The translations under genes were made by a program, and so were the position numbers. 26,270 bases of DNA. Origin: CAVOBC01 sp963693635. Lineage in GTDB: Bacteria; Pseudomonadota; Gammaproteobacteria; Pseudomonadales; Azotimanducaceae. Positions 6,905 to 14,396 of the stretch are shown in pieces. Below the pieces are notes generated by a model, which saw only the letters and a program-made list of their open reading frames with translations, made no database searches and was not told where the DNA came from. The DNA lies in contig CAVOBC010000016.1 in assembly GCA_963693635.1 (NCBI GenBank), positions 1 to 26,270 of the forward strand, written 5' to 3'. The stretch's first letter is position 1. Each line of letters begins with the position of its first letter.

Positions 6905-7471
6905 ATGAAGCAGTTCTTCGAGTTTGCGGCGATCACCGCGTTCGTCGCCGTCTATTTCTATACGCGAGACATCTACACCGCCACCATCGTTTTGATGGCT
7001 GGCCTGACGGCGCAGCTCATCTTTGAGTTCCTCACCACGCGCAAAGTGGAGAAACGAACGCTGGTCGTCTTCCTGGTTGCGGTCGTGTTCGGTGGAGCAA
7101 CCCTGATATTCCGGAACGAACTCTTCATCCAGTGGAAACCCACCATCGTCAACGGCGTGTTCGCAGTTGCCCTGCTGGCGAGCCGATATCTCTTTAAGAT
7201 CGATCTCCTGCAAAAAGCGTTAGGTGCCCAACTGCCCTTGCCTCCGGCCGTATGGCGAAACCTCAATCACGGCTGGGCCGCGGGCTTCCTGCTCGCCGGG
7301 GCGCTCAACCTGGTCGTTGCCTACAACTTCAGCCTCGACTTCTGGGTCACCTATAAACTGATCGGAGGGTTCGGCCTGACGCTGGTTTACATCGCCATCA
7401 CCGTCGCTTACCTCGCGGTCGGCGGCCACCTCAAGGAAGAGCACGCCGTCGCCACACCGCCGGACGAGTGA
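6905..7471 (+). CDS. yciB: Inner-membrane septation protein A family (YciB/IspZ)
   Basis: YciB is a small polytopic inner-membrane protein implicated in cell-envelope synthesis and septation. Its exact activity is not settled. The 188-residue protein begins MKQFFEFAAITAFVAVYFYTRDIY, very close to the family start, and has five to six hydrophobic segments. It also shows the family blocks RKVEKRTLVVFLVAVVFGG, FIQWKPTIVN and NLNHGWAAGFLLAGALNL. The ATG at 6905 is well supported by this alignment. It is divergent from yciO across 160 bp and is followed 33 bp later by pdxJ on the same strand. The hydrophilic tail is short and acidic. Confidence 0.94.
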   Translation: MKQFFEFAAITAFVAVYFYTRDIYTATIVLMAGLTAQLIFEFLTTRKVEKRTLVVFLVAVVFGGATLIFRNELFIQWKPTIVNGVFAVALLASRYLFKIDLLQKALGAQLPLPPAVWRNLNHGWAAGFLLAGALNLVVAYNFSLDFWVTYKLIGGFGLTLVYIAITVAYLAVGGHLKEEHAVATPPDE

Positions 7472-7504
7472 CAACACCGCTCTCAAGCGGAGGAATCAAC
7501 ACCA

Positions 7505-8284
7505 GTGAAAACCAAGCTAAGCGTTAATCTCAACAAGGTCGCATTGCTTCGCAACTCCCGCGATACGACGATCCCGAGCGTCGTCGACGCTGCAAGAACC
7601 TGCATCGCGGCCGGCGCCGAAGGCATCACCGTCCACCCCCGACCCGACATGCGACACATCCGCCCAGACGACGTCTTTGCGCTCGCCGACCTGTTGGCCG
7701 AGCCGGAATTTTCTGATATCGAATTCAACATCGAGGGCAACCCGTACGCAGGTCCGGAAGACAACGGTTACCCGGGTTTCATAGCGCTCACCGAGGCGAC
7801 CTCGCCCCACCAATGCACGCTGGTGCCGGATGACCCGGTCCAGCTCACGTCAGACCACGGCTGGGACCTGACGGGCGAGTCGAACCGGCTTGCAGGGGTC
7901 GTTGCCGAATTAAAGGCCCGTGGGTCGCGGGTGAGCCTCTTCATGGACCCGGACCCACTCCAGATTCGCCTCGCAGCGCGCCTCGGAACCGATCGCATCG
8001 AACTCTACACGGGCCCATACGCAGACACCTTTGGCACCGACGAAGCGGCTGGTGCCTTCGCGTCTTTCCAGAACGCAGCAACGCTGGCGGCAGAACTCGG
8101 CCTTGGCCTCAACGCCGGTCACGATCTGAACCTGACGAATCTCGGTCACTTCGCGAGCGTCACGGACCTTGCCGAAGTATCCATCGGCCACGCCATCATC
8201 GCCGATGCCCTGCGCTTTGGTTTGCATGAAACCGTCTCGCGTTACCGGAACATTCTGGATGCGGCGAACACCCCTCGGACTTGA
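7505..8284 (+). CDS. pdxJ: Pyridoxine 5'-phosphate synthase PdxJ
   Basis: PdxJ condenses 1-deoxyxylulose 5-phosphate with 3-amino-2-oxopropyl phosphate to form pyridoxine 5'-phosphate in the DXP-dependent vitamin B6 pathway. It is a TIM barrel. The start LSVNLNKVALLRNSR, ITVHPRPDMRHI (41-52, with His44, Arg46, Arg50 and His51), FNIEGNP (74-80), ELYTGPYA and LNAGHDLN are all family signatures. The long RNSR-type N-terminus belongs, as I recall, to the subgroup seen in Xanthomonas and Bacteroidetes. A GGAGG lies 11 bases before the GTG start at 7505, somewhat far. The usual neighbours recO and acpS are absent; the gene instead sits between yciB and a cold-shock-domain gene. PLP is used widely, and no partner in this window depends on it specifically. 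Confidence 0.96.
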   Translation: MKTKLSVNLNKVALLRNSRDTTIPSVVDAARTCIAAGAEGITVHPRPDMRHIRPDDVFALADLLAEPEFSDIEFNIEGNPYAGPEDNGYPGFIALTEATSPHQCTLVPDDPVQLTSDHGWDLTGESNRLAGVVAELKARGSRVSLFMDPDPLQIRLAARLGTDRIELYTGPYADTFGTDEAAGAFASFQNAATLAAELGLGLNAGHDLNLTNLGHFASVTDLAEVSIGHAIIADALRFGLHETVSRYRNILDAANTPRT

Positions 8285-8350
8285 CCGTCCGGAGGAACCT
8301 CGGCACTGGCTCTGCTATGATTGCGCGCTATCATCGCAGCGACATATCCC

Positions 8351-8971
8351 ATGACGAGTCTGGTCAAAAGCATCATCATCAGCCTGGTGGTCGGCAGTGC
8401 CGGTTACTTCATTTCCCTGACTATTTCCAGCAATGAGTGGAACGGCACACCCGCGGACATCGGCGCACTCCTGGTCGTCATCATCGCGGTCCTTGCGGGC
8501 ACGCTCCTCAGCGGCTCACCCAGCGAACCCGCGAGCGCTTCATCAACCTCTTCCCAAAGCACGTCTTCCCAAAGTCCGTCTTCAAGAGGCACGTCTTCAA
8601 AAGGCGCTTCCAGAGGCACCGACTCCGAAAGCAGCTCATCAAGAGCCAGTTCCTCAAGAGCCGCATCTTCAAGGGCCACATCCTCCGAAGGCGCGCCCGC
8701 CGAGGGAACAACCTCCAGCGCCGGAACGGCATCAAGCGCCGCAACCACAGTCGACCTCGATGACCCCGACCGCGAGCACGGCGAGGTCAAGTGGTTCAAC
8801 GTCAAAAAAGGTTACGGCTTCATAACCCGCGACTCGGGCGACGACGTGTTTGTCCATTACCGGAACATCGTCGGCGAGGGCCGTCGCTCCATCGCCGAAG
8901 GCCAGAGCGTCACGTACATTGTCATCGACGGCGACAAGGGCCTGCAGGCCGACGAGGTCGTTGGCGATTGA
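8351..8971 (+). CDS. Membrane-anchored cold-shock-domain protein with Ser-rich repeat linker
   Basis: The 206-residue protein has three parts. Residues 4-25 and 36-54 are hydrophobic and look like two membrane helices. Residues 55-141 form a linker built almost entirely of five-residue SSxxx units (SSQST, SSQSP, SSRGT, SSKGA, SSRAS, SSRAA, SSRAT). Residues 142-206 are a cold-shock domain with both nucleic-acid motifs, KGYGFI (153-158) and DVFVHY (165-170). Cold-shock domains bind single-stranded RNA or DNA. The layout suggests the domain is held at the cytoplasmic face of the inner membrane, which is an inference. The ATG at 8351 starts directly before the first helix; an upstream TTG in frame adds only ten residues. 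The TGA stop overlaps the TTG start of the sulfurtransferase, suggesting coupling. Confidence 0.88.
   Translation: MTSLVKSIIISLVVGSAGYFISLTISSNEWNGTPADIGALLVVIIAVLAGTLLSGSPSEPASASSTSSQSTSSQSPSSRGTSSKGASRGTDSESSSSRASSSRAASSRATSSEGAPAEGTTSSAGTASSAATTVDLDDPDREHGEVKWFNVKKGYGFITRDSGDDVFVHYRNIVGEGRRSIAEGQSVTYIVIDGDKGLQADEVVGD
8542..8720 (+). repeat. 15-bp coding repeats of the Ser-rich linker
   Basis: Degenerate 15-bp units beginning TCTTCC, TCTTCA, TCATCA or TCCTCA follow one another in frame and encode SSxxx pentapeptides. Period and frame are kept although the units have diverged, which points to tandem duplication inside the gene. Confidence 0.75.
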
Positions 8972-9801
8972 AACCGCTCATCAGCGTGGCAGACCTCGCT
9001 GCCAACCCCAGCGACTATCTCATCTTTGATTGTCGCTTCTCGCTGGCCGATGTGGACCTTGGACTTGCACAACACCGGGCCTCCCGCATTCCCGGCGCAC
9101 GCTACGTCCATCTTGAAGACCACCTCAGCGGGGCCATCCTGCCCGGCCGCACTGGCCGTCATCCCCTGCCCGAACCCGCCGCGTTCATCGACACCCTGCG
9201 TCAACTCGGTATAAATCATGACTCCCGTATCGTTGCCTATGACGATGGCCCGGGCGCGACCGCGGGGCGCCTCTGGTGGATGCTGCGCTGGCAGGGACAC
9301 GCGCATGTGCAGGTACTCGATGGCGGCTTTGCCAACTGGCTGGCCACCGGGCAATCCATCGATGAGTCACTGGCTAACGAGACGGCCCCCGCACCCGGCA
9401 ACTTTACATCCGGCACGCCCTTGACCCGCCTGGTCGCAGCCAACGATCTTGCGCCCTATGCCGGTACACTGATCGATGCCCGGGACGCCTCGCGTTTTCG
9501 CGGCGAGAACGAGCCCATTGATCCGATTGCAGGCCATATTCCCGGTGCGATCAGCATGCCCTTCACCGAAAACCTCGTGGAGGGCACTTTCAGGTCCGGG
9601 GCCGATCTCGCGGCGCGATACGCCGCGCAGAGCATTGCGGCGCACGACAGCGACATCGCTTGTTACTGCGGTTCCGGCGTCACAGCGATTCACCACATCC
9701 TCGCCATGGTGCAGGCCGGGCTGACAGAGCCTGCGCTCTACCCTGGCTCATGGAGCGAGTGGATTACTGACCCCGAGCGCGACATCGCGACGGGTGACTA
9801 A
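8968..9801 (+). CDS. sseA: 3-mercaptopyruvate/thiosulfate sulfurtransferase (two rhodanese domains)
   Basis: This is a tandem rhodanese enzyme of about 277 residues (E. coli SseA 281) that transfers sulfane sulfur from mercaptopyruvate or thiosulfate to an acceptor thiol or cyanide. The N-terminal domain is catalytically silent (YDDGPGATAGRLWWMLR, no Cys at the loop). The C-terminal domain has Cys234 in the loop CGSGVTA, the form typical of mercaptopyruvate sulfurtransferases rather than CRxG-type thiosulfate enzymes. The two RIPGARYVHL and HIPGAISMPF linkers are family marks. I place the start at the TTG at 8968, overlapping the previous stop (TTGA); a GTG at 8986 is the alternative. The frame stays open upstream across the cold-shock gene, but that extension is a shadow. 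Confidence 0.92.
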   Translation: MKPLISVADLAANPSDYLIFDCRFSLADVDLGLAQHRASRIPGARYVHLEDHLSGAILPGRTGRHPLPEPAAFIDTLRQLGINHDSRIVAYDDGPGATAGRLWWMLRWQGHAHVQVLDGGFANWLATGQSIDESLANETAPAPGNFTSGTPLTRLVAANDLAPYAGTLIDARDASRFRGENEPIDPIAGHIPGAISMPFTENLVEGTFRSGADLAARYAAQSIAAHDSDIACYCGSGVTAIHHILAMVQAGLTEPALYPGSWSEWITDPERDIATGD

Positions 9802-9866
9802 CCGGCGCGGCGAATCGGCCAACATCGTCAGCCACACCCGCAAGACGGCCAGCGGTCACGCTTGAC

Positions 9867-11639
9867 ATGACCAACCCGAACGCCAGCCCTTACCTGCTTG
9901 ACCCTCCGCGCATCGCGTGGACCGCGGACCCGGGGCGCGCCAACGACGTGCCTTGCTCACTCGATTATGACGACATCTTCTGGAGCCGCGGCAACCCGGC
10001 GGCAGAAAAGCACCACGTCTTCGTCGCAGGCAACCGCCTGCCCCAGCGCTTCGCCGAACTGCAGGACCGCGATGTGTTTACAGTCGTGGAAGCGGGTTTC
10101 GGGTTTGGCATCGCGTTTCTTTGTACTGCCGCATCCTGGCGCGAGCACGCCGCCGATGGTGCCCGTCTGCATTACATCGCCTGTGAGAACAGTCCTGTCA
10201 CGGCCCGAGAACTGCAGCGCGCTTTTTCCGCGCATGGGTTGGAGACAGCAGTTTCACGCCAACTGATCGCCGACTGGCCGCTACCGATACGCGGGTTCCA
10301 CCGGCTACACCTGCAGCACAACATCAACCTGACGTTGATATTCGATGACATCAGCACATTGCCGCACAGCCTTGCTGCCCCGGTGGACGGCTGGTTTCTC
10401 GACGGCTTTTCGCCCCGCCGCAATCCGGATATGTGGGCTGCAGGGCTACTTGATTTCATATCAACTTCCTCACGGCCCGGCGCGACAATCGCGTCCTATT
10501 CAGTCTCGGGCGCGCTCCGCCGACATCTTGACGAACGCGGTCTCCGGCCAACGAAACAAGCGGGCTTCGGCACCAAAGCTGAAATGCTGGTCGCGAGCAA
10601 ACCGGGCACATGGACACCGCGACGGATGCTGGCGCGACGGGTTGCGGTGGTCGGCGACGGCCTTGCCGGGCGCAGCATCGCCAATCGTCTTGCGGCCGTG
10701 GGCGCAAGCGTTGAGGTCTTCGACCCCACCCCTATGCAGGGGGCATCCGGCGTTGGCCCCCTGCTCGTTTATCCCCAGGTCGCCGCCCACCCGGATGCAT
10801 ACAGCCGCTTCTCTTTGATGGCGTTCGGCTATGCGCAACGCCAGTTCGATCTCGAAACCGGCGGCATTGTCCGTCGCCCCAAGAACGCGAAGGAGACAGA
10901 GCGTTTTCGCCGCCTTGCGGCGCTACTGCCGCAGATGCTTGAGATGCGCAGTCCATCACCGGCCCTGACATATCTTGCGGGTGGCGTTCTGCGGGACCCG
11001 CAAGCGCAAACGCCCCTCAGCGAGGTCATCAGATTTTTTCGGCTGACCGTGGGCCGCATCGAGAGCAAAGATGGAACGATCTCGATCACTCTCAGCGACG
11101 CATCAACTCACGACTTCGACCACGTGGTGCTAGCCGTCGGTGGCGACTTTCCAGACTTCCCCGACCTCGAGCGCATGCCACTCTCCCGGATCAGGGGGCG
11201 CCTCTTCAGGATCGAGACGCCGCAGCAGCCCCCAACCTGCGCCATGACCGGGCCCTGCACACTCATACCCGGGTCAGATGGCACGTCCCATCTCGGCTCC
11301 ACCTGGGAATTCTTTCACAACCCCGATGCGGGAACCGGGCCGGACACGCTTTTCCAGAACTACACCGACGCCGGTTTCGATCCTCCCCGGATACTCGAGG
11401 AGAAGGTGGGCGTTCGCTGCGCCACGCGCGACCGGCGGCCGGTTGTCGGGGCGATCAAACCCAATCTGTGGGCGCTGACCGGATTCGGCTCCCACGGTGC
11501 GACGCACATTCCGATTTGCGCCGAGCACCTCGCGGCGAGCATCCTTGGCGACCCTTCCCCTTTGCCTGCGCAAATCGGTGGGCTGCTACTACCCGATCGA
11601 TTCAACCGGCAGCGGCCTCGACGATCTCACGAACGTTGA
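9867..11639 (+). CDS. mnmC: Bifunctional tRNA wobble-uridine modification enzyme MnmC
   Basis: MnmC finishes the mnm5s2U modification at tRNA position 34. Its C-terminal FAD domain removes the carboxymethyl group and its N-terminal domain methylates with S-adenosylmethionine. The methyltransferase half shows EAGFGFGIAFL (75-85) and WFLDGFSPRRNPDMW (176-190). The oxidase half starts at about 255 with the dinucleotide motif VVGDGLAGRSIANRLA and ends with GVRCATRDRRPVVGAI and LTGFGSHGATHIP. The protein has 590 residues against 668 in E. coli, so it is compact but has both halves. GDGLAG replaces the commoner GGGIAG. Its last 38 bp overlap the 3' end of the convergent serA-type gene. Spacing to the sulfurtransferase is 65 bp. 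Sulfur transfer feeds the s2U part of the same modification, but no direct link is shown. Confidence 0.95.
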   Translation: MTNPNASPYLLDPPRIAWTADPGRANDVPCSLDYDDIFWSRGNPAAEKHHVFVAGNRLPQRFAELQDRDVFTVVEAGFGFGIAFLCTAASWREHAADGARLHYIACENSPVTARELQRAFSAHGLETAVSRQLIADWPLPIRGFHRLHLQHNINLTLIFDDISTLPHSLAAPVDGWFLDGFSPRRNPDMWAAGLLDFISTSSRPGATIASYSVSGALRRHLDERGLRPTKQAGFGTKAEMLVASKPGTWTPRRMLARRVAVVGDGLAGRSIANRLAAVGASVEVFDPTPMQGASGVGPLLVYPQVAAHPDAYSRFSLMAFGYAQRQFDLETGGIVRRPKNAKETERFRRLAALLPQMLEMRSPSPALTYLAGGVLRDPQAQTPLSEVIRFFRLTVGRIESKDGTISITLSDASTHDFDHVVLAVGGDFPDFPDLERMPLSRIRGRLFRIETPQQPPTCAMTGPCTLIPGSDGTSHLGSTWEFFHNPDAGTGPDTLFQNYTDAGFDPPRILEEKVGVRCATRDRRPVVGAIKPNLWALTGFGSHGATHIPICAEHLAASILGDPSPLPAQIGGLLLPDRFNRQRPRRSHER

Positions 11640-12786
11640 TCACGCCGTCGATTGCGGCGATCTCGGCGAGTAGATTTGGGCCTGGCCTTGCGCCAATGTC
11701 GATCAGGTTGTACGCCACGTCTCCGCGACTCTTGTTCAGCATGTCAATAACGTTGATGTTCCGGTCCGCGAGTATCGAGAGGGTGCTGCCAAGGATTCGC
11801 GGCACATTATTGTTGGCGATGCCCAGTCGGAATCCTTCAGATCGCTCCAGAACAATGGCCGGGAAGTTGACGGAATTACGAATGTTGCCGTGCTCGAGGA
11901 AGTCGATGAGTTGATCCGCCGCCATGACGGCACAGTTCTCTTCGGCTTCCTGGGTACTCGCGCCGAGATGCGGCGTCGCGATCACGCCCGGTTTACCGAG
12001 GAGCGCGGGCGTCGGGAAGTCCGAGATGTAGCGTGCAATATGGCCGCTCTCCACCGCGTCTGCGAGATCCGCCGGGTTGACGATCTCCTCCCGCGCAAAG
12101 TTGAGCAGGGTCGCGCCAGGTTTGAAGGTCCGCAGGCTCTCAGCGTTGATCATGCCGCGCGTCGCGTCGATCGCAGGGACATGCAGTGTCACGATGTCCG
12201 AGCGGGCAAAGAGCGCCTGACTGTTGTCCATCTTCTTGACCCGACTGGACAGCCGCCATGCGGCGTCGACAGACAGCGCGGGATCGAAACCAAGTACGTT
12301 CATGTCGAGGTGCAGGGCCATGTCGGCGACCAGTGACCCGATCGCTCCGAGGCCGAGGATGCCGAGCGTCTTGCCCTTGAGTTCGGTCCCTTTGAAGCGT
12401 TTTTTCTCTGCTTCAACGCGCGGTCCGATCTCGCCGTCAGCACTCGCGCTGAGTCCGTTCACAAAGTCGATGCCGCCCAGAATGTCTCGCCCCGACAGCA
12501 GCAATCCCGCCATCACCAGTTCTTTAACCGCATTGGCATTGGCACCGGGCGTGTTGAAAACGACAATGCCGAGGCGGGTGAAGTCATCCAGCGGGATGTT
12601 GTTGACGCCCGCTCCTGCCCGACCGACCGCGCGCAGCGATGGCGTTACGTACTCCGGAGTCAATTTGTGACTGCGTACCAGAATCGCATCGGGATCACTG
12701 ATCTCGGACCCAAGTTCGTACTTGTCGCGCGCGAACTGGTCGAGCCCGCGGACCGATATTTGGTTCAATGTTCGAACTCGATGCAT
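11602..12786 (-). CDS. serA: D-3-phosphoglycerate dehydrogenase (short ACT-domain form)
   Basis: This NAD-dependent D-2-hydroxyacid dehydrogenase makes 3-phosphohydroxypyruvate, the first step of serine synthesis. Counted from the ATG at 12786 (394 aa), the Rossmann motif is GLGAIG (145-150). The catalytic Arg lies in NFAREEIV (Arg232) and the catalytic His in TPHLGAST (His273). A C-terminal ACT domain (about 320-390) likely gives serine control. The segment YISDFPTP stands where most members carry a Glu of the catalytic triad, so that residue is not visible. Clostridial-type short enzymes show a similar sequence, as I recall. The frame extends upstream to 12858, but the start at MHRVRTLNQIS fits the family. 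Its end overlaps mnmC on the other strand. No serC is adjacent. Confidence 0.92.
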   Translation of the reverse strand: MHRVRTLNQISVRGLDQFARDKYELGSEISDPDAILVRSHKLTPEYVTPSLRAVGRAGAGVNNIPLDDFTRLGIVVFNTPGANANAVKELVMAGLLLSGRDILGGIDFVNGLSASADGEIGPRVEAEKKRFKGTELKGKTLGILGLGAIGSLVADMALHLDMNVLGFDPALSVDAAWRLSSRVKKMDNSQALFARSDIVTLHVPAIDATRGMINAESLRTFKPGATLLNFAREEIVNPADLADAVESGHIARYISDFPTPALLGKPGVIATPHLGASTQEAEENCAVMAADQLIDFLEHGNIRNSVNFPAIVLERSEGFRLGIANNNVPRILGSTLSILADRNINVIDMLNKSRGDVAYNLIDIGARPGPNLLAEIAAIDGVINVREIVEAAAG

Positions 12787-13094
12787 GCCACTTCCCGCTG
12801 AAAAAGGCCGCAGAGTGTACACCAATCGCGCGAAATCGCGGTCCTGACACAACAACATCGCGCTGCCAACTCGGCGCGCTCACCGATTTTCGCACCCGGT
12901 TGGTGCGCGCACTTTGCATACGACAGAATGTTGACATGCCTCGCCGTGCGCGTCGCATCCATACGTCCGCCGTCAGCATTCTGACGCGGCGCACCCGCCA
13001 GCGTCCATCATTGGCGCAGAAGCGGTCATTTCACTTGAGCACTCACCCCGTCTCGACTACAGCTTAAGTATCGACATCCAATCTTCGGGCCAAT
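12787..13094. other. Gene-free divergent gap between serA and the zincin-like pair
   Basis: This 308-bp stretch separates two divergent genes. Open frames cross it but show no family resemblance. A TTGACA occurs at 12931-12936 on the plus strand without a good -10 partner. I see no RNA gene or terminator here. Confidence 0.5.
12814..12819 (-). promoter_or_regulatory. Possible -10 box for the serA-type gene
   Basis: TACACT on the minus strand lies 27 bases upstream of the ATG at 12786 within the palindrome GTGTACAC. No clear -35 hexamer is seen at 16-18 bp, so this is weak. Confidence 0.25.
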
Positions 13095-13748
13095 GTGAAA
13101 CACTATTTTCTGCTGTTCACTGTGCTTACCATTGTGCTGACGGGCGCCAGCCTTGCGCTCAGGGACTCGCCAGCCACGCCAACGCCGTCTCCGCCCCAAC
13201 CCGCAGACGCCTGGCGGGTCGAGACCTTTTCACAGGCGCCCGGTCCGGCAGCAACCGCACCACCCCTCGAGCAGCCCCTCGAGCAAGTGGTGCCACCGCC
13301 ACGTCGGGAGCCACCGTCCCGACTCTGGGAGATACCCATCGACAAGCGCCTGCAGCCTGACGCGCTCGCGCAGCAAGGCATTCATGCCCAGCCGGTCCAG
13401 CTCGATCACGTTCGTATGCGGCAACTTGTGCCAGGCGACGCCTTCAGCGCCTTAGTCCCGCAGACCGGCAATGCCTATCAGTGGATAGTCGATGACCGGC
13501 ACGAACATGCCAACGGCAATCTGACATTAACGGGAGACATACAACAGGATGACCCTGCAGGCGGCCTGGGGCAGCGGTGGGTAATGACGATGAGCCCACA
13601 ATCGAGCTTTGCCACCTTCAGTACACTTGACGGCAATTTCCAACTCGAGGCAACCGATGACGTTGGCTGGGTCATCGCCCTCGCAGACCTTGACGCCCTG
13701 ATCGACACAACCCAGGACGACTATCGGATTCCGCAGGACGCCCGATGA
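13095..13748 (+). CDS. Exported protein resembling the propeptide of zincin metallopeptidases
   Basis: This 217-residue protein starts with a signal-peptide-like segment (MKHYFLLFTVLTIVLTGASLA), followed by a proline-rich stretch (about 25-75) that includes a duplicated PLEQ. Residues 100-215 (VRMRQLVPGDAF, ANGNLTLTGDI, SFATFSTLDGNFQLEA) resemble, from memory, the N-terminal beta-rich propeptide of secreted reprolysin-like peptidases. In those enzymes it precedes the catalytic domain in one chain. Here it ends at a TGA that overlaps the ATG of the next gene (ATGA), and that gene begins the catalytic domain. I infer an operon of split parts. It could act as a folding factor or inhibitor in trans, or be a relic. 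The GTG start at 13095 has no strong ribosome site. Confidence 0.6.
   Translation: MKHYFLLFTVLTIVLTGASLALRDSPATPTPSPPQPADAWRVETFSQAPGPAATAPPLEQPLEQVVPPPRREPPSRLWEIPIDKRLQPDALAQQGIHAQPVQLDHVRMRQLVPGDAFSALVPQTGNAYQWIVDDRHEHANGNLTLTGDIQQDDPAGGLGQRWVMTMSPQSSFATFSTLDGNFQLEATDDVGWVIALADLDALIDTTQDDYRIPQDAR
13263..13286 (+). repeat. 12-bp in-frame duplication (PLEQ PLEQ)
   Basis: CCCCTCGAGCAG at 13263-13274 is followed by CCCCTCGAGCAA at 13275-13286. The near-identical codons suggest a recent duplication inside the proline-rich region. Confidence 0.85.
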
Positions 13749-14350
13749 AGCAATCACTTATAGCATCGCTTCTCATCGGCGCTGTCGTCGCGGCGGGCGC
13801 CGCTTCATTTCTCATCGTCCGCTGGTGGCCGACACCCTTGCCTGTCACTGCTGCCGGTCCCGTGACGGTCGATGTGATGGTCCTATACAACCACGCAGCG
13901 GCAGGTCGATACGCTGGCGACGCACTAACGCGAGTTAACCACCTCTTCGACGTCAGCAATCAAATCTATGAGGACAGCGGCGTCAACCTGCAACTGCGAC
14001 TGGTTCATGCCACCGAGGTGAAATACGAGGATTCCTACAACTCTGAAGAGCCGTTCAACCACCTGACCTTCGGCAGCACGCCGGCCTTCCGCGACGTTGA
14101 AGCGCGGCGCAAGACCCATGGGGCTGACATCGTTGTTCTGATGCGCCCGATCGGCCACATCGCGGCTGATCTCGACTGGCAGTTATCGTCGGTCGCTGAC
14201 TTCGACCGTGACGGCGACTCGGACATCCTGCTGCGAAGCGTCGCGGACGGCCGCTGGATCCTCAACACCGTGGGCGCGGGCGATGATAGCGCCCAGCCGA
14301 TTGATCTCATGACCGACACAAACTGGCGTACCGTCAGTCCCAGGTCATGA
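13745..14350 (+). CDS. Truncated reprolysin-like zincin fused to an FG-GAP-type repeat, active site missing
   Basis: The 201-residue protein has an N-terminal hydrophobic anchor or signal (about 4-26). Residues 40-133 match the opening of M12B-like secreted peptidases, as I recall them: VTVDVMVLYNHAAAG, then VNHLFDVSNQIYEDSGVNLQLRLVHATEV, then HGADIVVLM. The protein should then run into the HExxHxxxxxH zinc site, but instead jumps at about residue 136 to DWQLSSVADFDRDGDSDILLRS and GRWILN, which is FG-GAP/VCBS repeat sequence normally far downstream. No HExxH occurs anywhere, so it cannot be an active zinc peptidase. The frame is intact across the join. Its ATG overlaps the stop of the preceding propeptide-like gene. 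It may be a deletion relic or a repurposed binding protein. Confidence 0.65.
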   Translation: MKQSLIASLLIGAVVAAGAASFLIVRWWPTPLPVTAAGPVTVDVMVLYNHAAAGRYAGDALTRVNHLFDVSNQIYEDSGVNLQLRLVHATEVKYEDSYNSEEPFNHLTFGSTPAFRDVEARRKTHGADIVVLMRPIGHIAADLDWQLSSVADFDRDGDSDILLRSVADGRWILNTVGAGDDSAQPIDLMTDTNWRTVSPRS

Positions 14351-14396
14351 ACGCGGCGCAAAACCGGCTCACAAGACGGCTTCTTCAAGCGCGCCG

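Noticed and set aside
8791..8967. Upstream extension of the sulfurtransferase frame
   Set aside because: It overlaps the cold-shock domain codons and yields Arg-rich sequence unrelated to rhodaneses.
13091..13112. Similarity of the start of the propeptide-like gene to the ACCGCTATTTTCTGCTG part next to element B
   Set aside because: Only about 13 bases agree, and here they encode a normal signal-peptide start; judged coincidental.
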